A DNA stretch of 64,000 bases, from the NCBI GenBank assembly GCA_937995335.1, contig CALKIH010000042.1, positions 8,912-72,911 on the forward strand. The letters are read 5' to 3'. The notes below the pieces were generated by a model. The model had not been told where the DNA came from. It worked only from the letters and a program-made list of their open reading frames with translations, and did not search any database. Every line of letters begins with the position of its first letter. The stretch's first letter is position 1. This stretch comes from UBA2357 sp002344625 (GTDB taxonomy: Bacteria > Pseudomonadota > Gammaproteobacteria > Burkholderiales > Rhodocyclaceae). Positions 36,801 through 44,311 of the stretch are shown piece by piece. A program made the translations under genes and the position numbers.

Positions 36801-37602
36801 TCCGATTCGTGCCCGCATCGCCCGCGAGGCCGCGACGCTGGAGGCGGACGGCGTGCCCGCCGCGGCTGCCCGGCGCCAGGCCGGGCATCGCGTGTTCGGC
36901 GCCAGGCCCGGGGCGTATGGCGCCGGCCTGCAAGGCCTGATCGAAGGCCGCCACTGGAGCGGCGATGCCGATCTGGCGCGCGCCTACCTGGAGTGGGGCG
37001 GCCACGCCTATGGCCAGGACGACGATGGCAGCCCGGCCCGCGACAGCCTCCGGCGCCGCCTCGCCGGCATCGAATTGGTGATGCACAACCAGGACAACCG
37101 CGAGCACGATCTGCTCGATTCCGGCGATTACTACCAGTTCCAGGGCGGCATGAGCGCCGCCGTGCGCCACCTTTCGGGCGCGCAGCCGGCCATCTATTTC
37201 GGCGACCACAGCAATTCCGGCGCGCCGTCGATCCGCTCGCTCGACGAAGAAATCAGCCGCGTCGTGCGCAGCCGCGTCACCAATCCCAAATGGATCGCGG
37301 GGGTGAAGCGCCACGGCTACAAGGGCGCGCTGGAGATGGCCGCCACCGTGGACTATCTGTTCGCCTACGACGCCACCGCCCGCGTGGTGCGCGACGACCA
37401 GTACGCGCGCGTCGCCGACGCCTGGCTGGAAGACCCCGACACCCGCGAATTCCTCCAGCGCCACAACCCCGACGCGCTCGGCGAGATCTGCGAACGCCTG
37501 CTCGAAGCCATGGAGCGCGGCCTGTGGCAGGCGCCCGGCGAATACCGCGAACGCGTGGCGCAACACCTGCTGGCCGCCGAACAGCACCTGGAACAACGAT
37601 GA
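33820..37602 (+). CDS. cobN: Cobaltochelatase large subunit
   Basis: A 1260-residue CobN, the catalytic subunit that inserts cobalt into hydrogenobyrinic acid a,c-diamide in the aerobic pathway with ATP hydrolysis by partner AAA subunits. It belongs to the ChlH/BchH/CobN family. Typical segments are ANYPTREGRLGNGVGLDTP, HVGKHGNLEWLPGK, and near the C-terminus YFGDHSNSGAPSIRSLDEE. It starts inside the stop codon of cobW and ends overlapping the ChlI-like gene by 4 bp. Confidence 0.95.
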   Translation: MHLLAAQPGGFVDDDSVITRIAQDPAEIVILSAADTTLALLAAACPAQGFPSVRLANLLHLRQPASVDLYLDEVLRHACVIVIDHLGGESYWPYGTERVGELARARGIALVMFSGDTSEDLNLLMKGTVGIDLARTLWRYLREGGPANARNFYRCLGQHFFAHADAPEPPRALPSAAVFHPRHELGSVAAWRADWQAGAACVLLLFYRAHLQAGNTAVFAHLCEALRARGMNPLPIAITSLKDAPSVETVRRLAAELDAALILNTTAFARSALDAPGDHALAGDIPVLQLVLAGGNEDAWRADAHGLAPRDIAMHIALPEVDGRIITRAVSFKGLDHRCALTQSDVVQYRPQPERMDFVAELARRWCRLRALPNGNKRLALILANYPTREGRLGNGVGLDTPASVVTILAHLRDEGYALADVPADGDALMAQLKEGITNDPEQWAQRPARQSLALADYQAFFDALPAANRAALVARWGAPEADPMVRQGPGGPRFMLAGLRCGQVFIGIQPARGYQLDPMASYHDPDLVPPHHYLAFYLWLREHWRCDAIVHVGKHGNLEWLPGKSVALSNECWPDLVFGPMPHLYPFIVNDPGEGTQAKRRAQAVIVDHLMPPLTRAESYGPARDLERMVDEYYEALTLDRNRADLLRRQILAHILGHDLHRDLGLAPPASAEDEQRLLNRTDAYLCELKEAQIRDGLHVFGRSPAGRLRRDTLLALARHPVGDGRGARQGLTRALAADLALGEDFDPLDADWARAWNGPRPAALAGLGEGAWRNAGDTRERLELLALEILEHGLPQTGGNGWPATDAVLARVEHDLRPRLDACGAQELHQLARGLAGRFVPAGPSGAPTRGRPDVLPTGRNFYSIDTRAVPTQTSWTLGLASARRVIERYVQEHGDYPRAIGLSVWGTATMRTGGDDIAQAFALIGVRPKWADGSHRVSDFEILPMSLFERPRIDVTLRVSGFFRDAFSNVIRLFDAAVQAVAALDETDEVNPIRARIAREAATLEADGVPAAAARRQAGHRVFGARPGAYGAGLQGLIEGRHWSGDADLARAYLEWGGHAYGQDDDGSPARDSLRRRLAGIELVMHNQDNREHDLLDSGDYYQFQGGMSAAVRHLSGAQPAIYFGDHSNSGAPSIRSLDEEISRVVRSRVTNPKWIAGVKRHGYKGALEMAATVDYLFAYDATARVVRDDQYARVADAWLEDPDTREFLQRHNPDALGEICERLLEAMERGLWQAPGEYRERVAQHLLAAEQHLEQR

Positions 37603-38639
37603 GCCTCAGTCCGCCGCACACTCAGTCGCACGCCCCAGCCCCGGCCGCCGCCAGCCTTGCGCCGGCCTTCCCGTTCACCGCGCTGCAGGGCCAGGCTGGC
37701 CTGCAGACCGCGCTGCTCCTGGTCGGCATCGATCCGCTGATCGGCGGTGCGCTGGTGACGGGGCCGCGCGGCACCGCCAAATCCACCGCGGCCCGCGCGC
37801 TGGCCGCGCTGCTGCCGGGCGGGCGCTTCGTCGATCTGCCGCTATCGGCGAGCGAAGAACAACTGGTCGGCTCGCTCGACCTCGAGGCCGCCCTGCAGGA
37901 CGCCCGGGTGCGCTTCCGTCCGGGCCTGCTCGCCCGCGCGCACGAGGGCGTGCTCTACGTAGACGAAGTCAACCTGCTCGGCGACGGCTTGGTGGACCTG
38001 TTGCTCGATGTCTGCGCCAGCGGTATCAACCATGTCGAACGTGACGGCATCAGCCATGTGCACCCGGCGCGGGTCGCCCTGGTGGGCACGATGAACCCCG
38101 AGGAGGGCGAACTGCGCCCGCAACTGCTCGACCGCTTCGGGCTGTGCGTGCGCCTCGACAACGATCTTCCACCCGCGGCGCGCGAGGCGATCGTGCGGGC
38201 ACGGCTCGCGTACGACGCCGATCCCGTCGGCTTCGACGCCCGCCACGCGGCCGAACAGCGCGCGCTGGCGGCCCGCATCGCCGCGGCGCGCGCGGCCTTG
38301 CCCGGCATCGTCTTCAGCGATGCCAATCATGCCTTGGTCGCGGCGCGCTGCCACGCGGCGGCGGTCGAGGGGGTGCGGGCGGACCTGGTGATGCTGCGCG
38401 CGGCGCGAGCCCATGCCGCGCTCGCCGGACGCGCCGCGATCGACGCGGCGGACATCGACGCGGTGGCCGAACTCGTGCTCGCCCATCGCCGCCATCCCGA
38501 CGCCGGCGCGGCACCGGCCGCGCCGCCCGTCCCACCGCCGCCGTCGGCCGGCGCTGACGAGTGGGGGGCGCTGCCGTCGCAGGCGGTGCCCATCGGCATG
38601 GTCAAGAACGTGAGGCCGCTCCATGCAAAAAAGCCCTGA
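37599..38639 (+). CDS. ChlI/BchI-like AAA+ chelatase subunit
   Basis: A 346-residue AAA+ ATPase of the magnesium-chelatase I type: Walker A TGPRGTAKST, LSASEEQLVGSLDLE, Walker B GVLYVDEVNLL and the sensor region LVGTMNPEEGELRPQLLDRFG. In bacteria without CobS/CobT the CobN chelatase uses ChlI- and ChlD-like partners. Its place between cobN and a von Willebrand A gene fits that. The last residues overlap the upstream in-frame extension of the next gene. Confidence 0.9.
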   Translation: MSLSPPHTQSHAPAPAAASLAPAFPFTALQGQAGLQTALLLVGIDPLIGGALVTGPRGTAKSTAARALAALLPGGRFVDLPLSASEEQLVGSLDLEAALQDARVRFRPGLLARAHEGVLYVDEVNLLGDGLVDLLLDVCASGINHVERDGISHVHPARVALVGTMNPEEGELRPQLLDRFGLCVRLDNDLPPAAREAIVRARLAYDADPVGFDARHAAEQRALAARIAAARAALPGIVFSDANHALVAARCHAAAVEGVRADLVMLRAARAHAALAGRAAIDAADIDAVAELVLAHRRHPDAGAAPAAPPVPPPPSAGADEWGALPSQAVPIGMVKNVRPLHAKKP

Positions 38640-39304
38640 CGCGCCCGATCGCGCCCGGTCGGGGCGCGATCGGGCGTGGCATCGACGCGGCTGGCCGCTT
38701 ACGCCGGCCACGCCAGCCCGGCCCGCGCATCGACTGGCCGCGCACGCTCGCGGCCAAGGGCCCGGCGGCGCTCGCACGCGGCCACCTGCGCCATCGTCCG
38801 TTGCCGTCGGGCAGCGCCGCCCTGCATTGCCTGTTGCTCGACTGCTCGGCCTCGATGCTGCGCGGCCGGCGGCTGGCGACCGCGAAGGGGGTGTTGCTCG
38901 CGTGGACCGCGATGCTCTACCGCCGGCGCGAATCGCTCGCGGTGATCGCGTTCTCGGGCGATGCCGCGCGGGTGCTGCAGGCGCCGCGCAAGGCGGCCGT
39001 CTTCAACCAGGGCTGGATCGCCCCGATCGCGGGTGGCGGTGGAACGCCGGCAGCCTCGGCGATGGCGCTGGCGGAAGCACTGTTGGCCCGGCACCGGCGC
39101 AGCGTGCCGGGCGAGCATGTGGCGGTGTGGCTGCTGTCGGATGCGCGTTTCGCCAGCCTGCCGCCCCGTCCGCGTCACGCGGATCAATACACGGTCATCG
39201 ATTTCGACGAGGGGCCGTTCGCCCTCGGCCGTGCGCGGCGGCTCGCGCGCGCATGGAAAGCGGACCACTGGCCCGCTTCGGAGCTGGCGTCGGCGCTGGC
39301 CTGA
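38561..39304 (+). CDS. ChlD-like von Willebrand A chelatase subunit (start uncertain)
   Basis: The C-terminal part is a von Willebrand A domain with the MIDAS motif DCSASM, then FSGDAARVLQ and GGGGTPAASAM. It is the ChlD/BchD partner without the AAA domain, about 200-245 residues. No good ATG exists in this frame. A GTG at 38561 lies deep inside the preceding gene. An ATG at 38623 is in another frame and is followed by a run of six A residues. Loss or slippage of one A would join that ATG to this frame, giving MQKALTRPIAPG. Slippage, a sequencing error or a non-ATG start are all possible. Confidence 0.75.
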   Translation: MGGAAVAGGAHRHGQEREAAPCKKALTRPIAPGRGAIGRGIDAAGRLRRPRQPGPRIDWPRTLAAKGPAALARGHLRHRPLPSGSAALHCLLLDCSASMLRGRRLATAKGVLLAWTAMLYRRRESLAVIAFSGDAARVLQAPRKAAVFNQGWIAPIAGGGGTPAASAMALAEALLARHRRSVPGEHVAVWLLSDARFASLPPRPRHADQYTVIDFDEGPFALGRARRLARAWKADHWPASELASALA

Positions 39305-39347
39305 CGCCGTGTTTCATCACCCACGTTTGAACCCAGGAGAACACATC

Positions 39348-40028
39348 ATGCATATCGAACCCGGCATCGTAGAAGGCAGCAAGATCCTGCTCAGCTACGC
39401 CACCGCCGCCGCGGCCATCGGCTACGGCGCCAAGCTCGCGGTAGACACCGCCAGGCGCGACGGCATCGCCTCGCTCGTCCTGCGCGCCGTCCTCGCGTCC
39501 GTGCTGGTCTTCATCTTCTTCGAAGTCCTGCCCACCCGGCCGGTGGGGGTGTCGGAGGTGCACCTCATCCTCGGCTCCACGCTGCTCTTGCTCTTCGGTG
39601 CCGGTCCTGCCGCGATCGGCCTCGCGGTGGGGCTGCTGACCCAGAGCCTGTTCTTCGCCCCCGACGACCTGCCGCAATACACGATAAACGTCACCACCCT
39701 GCTGGTGCCGCTGTTCGCGATCGCCGCGCTGGCCCGCCGCATCATCCCGGCCGAGACGCCTTATGTCGATCTGCGCTACGGCCAGGTGTTCAAGCTGTCG
39801 CTCGCCTACCAGGGCGGCATCGTCGCGTGGGTCGCGTTCTGGGCGCTGTACGGCCACGGCGTCGGCGCCGACAACCTGCACAACGTCGTCACCTTCGGCG
39901 CGGCCTACATGCTGGTGGTCGTGCTCGAACCGCTGATCGACCTCGCCGTGCTCGCCGCCGCCAAGGCGCTGAACCAGCTCAAGGGCAGCGTGGCGCTGGA
40001 AAAGCGCCTGTACGAAGGGGCGAACTGA
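39348..40028 (+). CDS. CbiM-like cobalt transport membrane component
   Basis: A 226-residue membrane protein with about six hydrophobic segments. It begins MHIEPGIVEG; an N-terminal Met-His pair is the metal-binding feature of CbiM/NikM substrate-capture proteins of energy-coupling-factor transporters. An AGGAGA ribosome-binding site precedes the ATG. No CbiN, CbiQ or CbiO gene is in the window, so it would have to borrow partners or work alone. Its place in the cob operon supports cobalt uptake. Confidence 0.75.
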   Translation: MHIEPGIVEGSKILLSYATAAAAIGYGAKLAVDTARRDGIASLVLRAVLASVLVFIFFEVLPTRPVGVSEVHLILGSTLLLLFGAGPAAIGLAVGLLTQSLFFAPDDLPQYTINVTTLLVPLFAIAALARRIIPAETPYVDLRYGQVFKLSLAYQGGIVAWVAFWALYGHGVGADNLHNVVTFGAAYMLVVVLEPLIDLAVLAAAKALNQLKGSVALEKRLYEGAN

Positions 40029-40094
40029 TCTCGTTCCGGCACGCTCGCGCGGGCGGCTCGCCGGTCGCCCGCGCCGCGTAGAGACCTGTCCAAC

Positions 40095-41315
40095 ATGAAC
40101 ACACATTCCTCCGTGCCGTCCGCCGTCGCCGGCGTTCCCCGCATCCAGGGCTGGTGTCCGGGCGCGTTGCGGCCGATGCGGTCCGGCGACGGGCTGGTCA
40201 TGCGCCTGCGGCCGCGCCTGGCACGCTTCACCCGCGACCAGATCCTCGGCATCTGCGCCGCGGCGCGGCGGCATGCGGCCGGCCTCGTCGACATCACCAG
40301 CCGTGCCAACCTGCAGGTGCGGGGCGTGGCCGATGCCGACTGGCCGCTGCTGCGCGACCGCTTCGCCGAGCTCGACCTGCTGGATGCCACGCCCGAGCGC
40401 GAGGCGCGCCGCAACCTGCTGGTGGCGCCCGACTGGGTGGCGGGCGACGATACCGAACGCATCGCCACCGCACTGATCGCGCGGCTCGACGAACTGCCGG
40501 CACTGCCGGCCAAGGTCGGGTACGCGATCGACGCCGGGGCGGCGCCCCGCCTGCGCGCGGACTCGGCCGATTTCCGCATCGAGCGCGGCCGCGACGGCGG
40601 CCTGATCGTGCGCGCCGACGGGCGCACGCACGGCGTGGCGGTGGACGCCGCCACGGCCGTCGATACCCTGATCGAACTGGCGCACTGGTTCGCCGACAGC
40701 GGCGGCCGCGCGGCCGGCCGCATGGCGCGCCATGCGGCGCCTTTGCCCGACTGGGCGCGGGGCGACGCGCGGCCGGCCGCGGCTGCGCCGCGACTCGTTT
40801 CCGGCCGCCATCCGCTGGGCTTCGTCTGCGCCGTGCCGTTCGGGCAGGTCGCGGCGGCGGCGCTCGCGCGTGCGGTGATCGACAGCGCCGCGGTCGCGGT
40901 GCGCGTCACGCCGTGGCGGCGGCTGTTGCTGGAAGGGGCGCGCGCCGACGCGCGGCCCGAGCTCGCGTCCGGCTGTCCCGACCCCGACGCGCTGGAGGCC
41001 GCCGGCTGGCGGGTGGAGGCCTGCGCGGGCGCGCCGTTCTGTCCGCAGGCCAGCGTCGACACGCGCGCTCTCGCGCGCCGCCTGATGCGGCTGGCGCAAG
41101 AAGGGCGCATCGCCGCCCCGCAGGGATCCGGGGCGCGCGCGCCGCGCGTGCTGCATGTTTCGGGCTGCGCCAAGCGCTGCGCCTACGCCGGTGCCGCCGA
41201 CGTCAGCGTGATCGGCCGCGAAGGGCGGTTCGACCTGGCGAGGGGGGCGGGCACCCGAGCAGCTTGCGCCGGCCTGAGTGCGGACGCGGTCGTCGCGATG
41301 CTGGAGCGCCGCTGA
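40095..41315 (+). CDS. cobG: CobG-like precorrin-3B synthase
   Basis: A 406-residue protein of the nitrite/sulfite-reductase fold that, in the aerobic pathway, hydroxylates precorrin-3A with O2 to form precorrin-3B. It has two ferredoxin-like halves and the cysteines of a [4Fe-4S] cluster: CAGAPFCPQAS and HVSGCAKRCAYAG. Its stop overlaps the cobH start (TGATG). Presence of CobG marks the oxygen-dependent route. Confidence 0.9.
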   Translation: MNTHSSVPSAVAGVPRIQGWCPGALRPMRSGDGLVMRLRPRLARFTRDQILGICAAARRHAAGLVDITSRANLQVRGVADADWPLLRDRFAELDLLDATPEREARRNLLVAPDWVAGDDTERIATALIARLDELPALPAKVGYAIDAGAAPRLRADSADFRIERGRDGGLIVRADGRTHGVAVDAATAVDTLIELAHWFADSGGRAAGRMARHAAPLPDWARGDARPAAAAPRLVSGRHPLGFVCAVPFGQVAAAALARAVIDSAAVAVRVTPWRRLLLEGARADARPELASGCPDPDALEAAGWRVEACAGAPFCPQASVDTRALARRLMRLAQEGRIAAPQGSGARAPRVLHVSGCAKRCAYAGAADVSVIGREGRFDLARGAGTRAACAGLSADAVVAMLERR

Positions 41316-41944
41316 TGCCCCATGTATTCGAAACCGACGGCGCCGCCATCTACCGCCAGTCCTTCGCCACGATCCGCGCCGAGGCCGCGCTCGCGCGCTT
41401 CCCGCCCGACGACGAGGTCGTGGCGGTGCGCATGATCCACGCCGCCGGCATGGTCGAGCTGGCCGCCGCGATCGACTTCTCGCCGGGATTCACCGCCGCT
41501 GCGCGCGCCGCCCTCGAAGGCGGCGCGCCGATCCTGTGCGACGCCCGGATGGTGTCGGAAGGCATCACCCGCGTCCGCCTGCCGGCCGCCAACGCGGTGG
41601 TGTGCACGCTTGCCGATCCGTCGGTGGCGGCGCTCGCCGCGCGCATGGGCACCACGCGTTCGGCCGCCGCGCTCGAGTTGTGGCGCCCCCTGCTCGACGG
41701 CGCGGTGGTCGCGATCGGCAATGCGCCGACCGCGCTGTTCCACCTGCTCAACATGCTCGAAGCGCCGGACTGCCCGCGCCCGGCGGCCATCATCGGCTGT
41801 CCGGTGGGTTTCGTCGGCGCGCTCGAATCCAAGGCCGCGCTGTGGGCGGCACGCCCGGCGCCATGCTGCGTGGTGCATGGCCGCCCGGGCGGCAGCGCGA
41901 TCACCGTCGCCGCCATCAACGCACTCGCGAGTCGCAAGGAATGA
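41315..41944 (+). CDS. cobH: Precorrin-8X methylmutase
   Basis: A 209-residue CobH/CbiC enzyme that moves the C11 methyl to C12, forming hydrogenobyrinic acid. Typical segments: VRMIHAAGMVELAAAIDFSPG with the catalytic His, GAPILCDARMVSEGITR, AIGNAPTALFHLL and IIGCPVGFVGALESK. It overlaps cobG and the next methyltransferase by a few bases. Confidence 0.95.
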   Translation: MPHVFETDGAAIYRQSFATIRAEAALARFPPDDEVVAVRMIHAAGMVELAAAIDFSPGFTAAARAALEGGAPILCDARMVSEGITRVRLPAANAVVCTLADPSVAALAARMGTTRSAAALELWRPLLDGAVVAIGNAPTALFHLLNMLEAPDCPRPAAIIGCPVGFVGALESKAALWAARPAPCCVVHGRPGGSAITVAAINALASRKE

Positions 41945-42735
41945 TGCTCAACGATAGCAACGCAAGCGCCACGCCCGGCGCGGCGGAAAACCGCCACGGC
42001 ACGACCGCGCCACGGCCCGGCACGTTGCATGGCGTGGGGCTCGGCCCGGGCGCGCAGGATCTGCTCAGCGTGCGCGCCGACCGGCTGGTGCGCGGCGCGC
42101 GCCATGTCGCCTACTTCCGCAAGGCCGGTCATGCCGGGCGGGCGCGGCGCATCGTCGAGGGCATGCTGCGCGCCGACGTGGTCGAAGTGGCGATGGAGTA
42201 CCCGGTGACCACCGAGATCGCGCTCGACGATCCGCGCTACAACGCGGCGCTGTCGGCGTTCTATACCACCTGCATCGCGCGCCTGCGCGGCATCATCGAG
42301 GCGGGCGAGGATGTGGTGGTGTTGTGCGAGGGCGACCCGTTCTTCTACGGCTCCTTCATGCATCTTCACACCCGCCTGCAGGGCACGGTGCCGGTGCGGG
42401 TGGTGCCGGGCATCACCGGCATGTCGGGGGCGTGGACGGTGAGCGGCACGCCGATCACCTGGGGCGACGACATGCTCACGGTATTGATGGCGACGCTGCC
42501 GGAAGACGTACTCGCCCGCCGCATCCGCGAAACCGACGCGCTGGCGGTGATGAAGGTCGGGCGCAACCTGCCCAAGCTGCGCCGCGCGGTCGCTGCGGCC
42601 GGGCGCGAGGACGAGGCCTGGCTGGTGGAATACGCCACGATGCCGGAAGAGCGGGTGCGGCGGCTTTGCGAGGCCGAAAAGGTGACGCCGTATTTTTCCA
42701 TCCTGCTGATCCATGGCCAGGGGCGGCGGCCATGA
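41941..42735 (+). CDS. cobI: Precorrin-2 C20-methyltransferase
   Basis: A 264-residue SAM-dependent methyltransferase of the CobI/CbiL type: LHGVGLGPGAQDLLSVRADR, EGDPFFYGSFMHLHTRL and VVPGITGMSGAW. An N-terminal extension of about 28 residues precedes the conserved LHGVGLGPG. It starts inside the cobH stop and ends overlapping cobJ by 4 bp. Confidence 0.94.
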   Translation: MMLNDSNASATPGAAENRHGTTAPRPGTLHGVGLGPGAQDLLSVRADRLVRGARHVAYFRKAGHAGRARRIVEGMLRADVVEVAMEYPVTTEIALDDPRYNAALSAFYTTCIARLRGIIEAGEDVVVLCEGDPFFYGSFMHLHTRLQGTVPVRVVPGITGMSGAWTVSGTPITWGDDMLTVLMATLPEDVLARRIRETDALAVMKVGRNLPKLRRAVAAAGREDEAWLVEYATMPEERVRRLCEAEKVTPYFSILLIHGQGRRP

Positions 42736-43574
42736 GCGCTCCCGACCGGTCGCCCGGAGCAGGCCTGCCCTCCCGTGGGGAGGATCTCGCGCGGTGGCAG
42801 GAGAGTGGTCCGACGGCTGGCTGGCTGGCGATCGCCGGGCTCGGTCCGGGCGCGGCGGAGCTGGTCACACCCCAGGTCGAAGCCGCGCTGGCGGCGGCGA
42901 CCGACGTGGTCGGCTATCGGCCCTATGTCGAGCGCGTGGGCGCCCGCCCGGGCCTCGCGCGGCACGCTTCCGACAACCGTGAGGAACTGGCCCGCGCCCG
43001 GCAGGCGCTGCAGCTGGCCGCCGCAGGGCGGCGGGTGGCGGTGGTGTCGTCGGGCGACCCGGGGGTGTTCGCGATGGCCGCGGCCGTATGCGAGGCGCTG
43101 GAGACGGGGCCGCCGGCCTGGGGCGCGGTGGAGGTGCGGGTGCTGCCCGGCGTCACCGCGATGCTGGCGGCCAGCGCCCGCGCCGGTGCGCCGCTGGGGC
43201 ATGATTTCTGCGCGATCAATCTGTCCGACAACCTCAAGCCGTGGGCGCTGATCGAACGCCGCCTGCGGCTGGCGGTGGAGGCGGATTTCGCGATTGCGCT
43301 GTACAACCCGCGTTCGAAGGCGCGCCCGGAAGGTTTCGCGCGTGCGCTGGCGCTGTTGCGCGAAGCGGGCGGCGATGCCCGCCCGGTGTTGTTCGCGCAC
43401 GCAGTGACGACTTCCGACGAGCGGCTCGAAGTCGTGCGCCTGGGCGATGCGCGGCCCGAGATGGCGGACATGCGTACCGTGGTCATCGTCGGCTCCAGCC
43501 TGACCCGGCTGCTGCCGCGCCCGGCCGGCGCGCTGCTCTACACGCCGCGTTCGGCGTTGGTGGGGCCGGCGTGA
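42732..43574 (+). CDS. cobJ: Precorrin-3B C17-methyltransferase
   Basis: A 280-residue SAM-dependent enzyme that methylates C17 and contracts the ring. Seen motifs: LAIAGLGPGAAELVTPQVEAAL, VVGYRPYVERV, VSSGDPGVFAMAAA, VLPGVTAMLAASARAGAPLG and ALYNPRSKARP. The N-terminal 30 residues are an extension. Its end overlaps the end of the antisense cobK by 37 bp. Confidence 0.94.
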   Translation: MSAPDRSPGAGLPSRGEDLARWQESGPTAGWLAIAGLGPGAAELVTPQVEAALAAATDVVGYRPYVERVGARPGLARHASDNREELARARQALQLAAAGRRVAVVSSGDPGVFAMAAAVCEALETGPPAWGAVEVRVLPGVTAMLAASARAGAPLGHDFCAINLSDNLKPWALIERRLRLAVEADFAIALYNPRSKARPEGFARALALLREAGGDARPVLFAHAVTTSDERLEVVRLGDARPEMADMRTVVIVGSSLTRLLPRPAGALLYTPRSALVGPA

Positions 43575-44311
43575 TCGAGCCACGCGAACACGGCCGCGAT
43601 GTCATGCACCTCGGCGCGCGTGGGCTGCGCCGGGCGTTGCACCATCAGCACCGGCAGGCCCAGCTGCCGCGCGGCGAGCAGCTTGGCGCGCGCGCCGTCG
43701 CCGCCGGCATTCTTGCACACCACCCGGGTGATGCGGTGTCGCAGCAGCAGTGCGCGATCGCCCGCGACATCGAAGGGGCCGCGGTCGACCCGCACGTGGT
43801 GGTCGGGCAGGGGAATGGCCGCGGACGGCGGATCGACCAGGCGCAGCAGGTAATGGTGTTGCGGCTGCGCGGCGAACTCGGCGAGATGCATGCGCCCCAG
43901 TGCCAGCAGGATGCGTTGCGGCGGGCCGGCCAGGGCGGTGACCGCTGCGGCGATGTCGGCGGCCTGCTGCCACTGGTCGCCGGCCGCCGGTGTCCAGGGT
44001 GGACGGGTGAGGGCGAGCAGCGGTACGCCGGCGATGCCGGCGGCGGCGACCGCGTTGGCGCTCATGCGGGCGGCGAACGGGTGGGTGGCGTCGATCAGGT
44101 GCGTGATCGCTTCCGTGGCGAGATAGCGGGCCAGCCCCTCGGCACCGCCGAAGCCGCCCACCCGCGTGGGCAGCGGCTGCGCGCGCGGATGGGTGACGCG
44201 GCCGGCGTAGCTGAAAGTGGCGCGCAATCCGCGCCCGGCCAGCGCCTGGGCGAGCGCGCTGGCCTCGGTGGTACCACCGAGCATCAGAATCTGGGGGGCG
44301 TGATCGGGCAT
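43538..44311 (-). CDS. cobK: Precorrin-6A reductase, encoded antisense within the cob operon
   Basis: A 257-residue NADPH-dependent reductase of precorrin-6A: ILMLGGTTEASALAQALAGRG, FSYAGRVTHPRAQPLPTRVGGFGG, HLIDATHPFAARMSANA and VVCKNAGGDGARAKLLAARQ. It runs against all neighbours. Its ATG (44311-44309) shares bases with the cobL ATG (44310-44312) in a CATG, so its promoter must be inside cobL. Its 3' end overlaps cobJ. Confidence 0.94.
   Translation of the reverse strand: MPDHAPQILMLGGTTEASALAQALAGRGLRATFSYAGRVTHPRAQPLPTRVGGFGGAEGLARYLATEAITHLIDATHPFAARMSANAVAAAGIAGVPLLALTRPPWTPAAGDQWQQAADIAAAVTALAGPPQRILLALGRMHLAEFAAQPQHHYLLRLVDPPSAAIPLPDHHVRVDRGPFDVAGDRALLLRHRITRVVCKNAGGDGARAKLLAARQLGLPVLMVQRPAQPTRAEVHDIAAVFAWLDHAGPTNAERGV

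Noticed and set aside
38623..39330. Open frame starting MQKSPDAPDRARSG after the ChlI-like gene
   Set aside because: Its ATG looks like a natural start, but the translated sequence is Arg/Ala/Pro-rich without domain motifs; the von Willebrand A domain lies in another frame.
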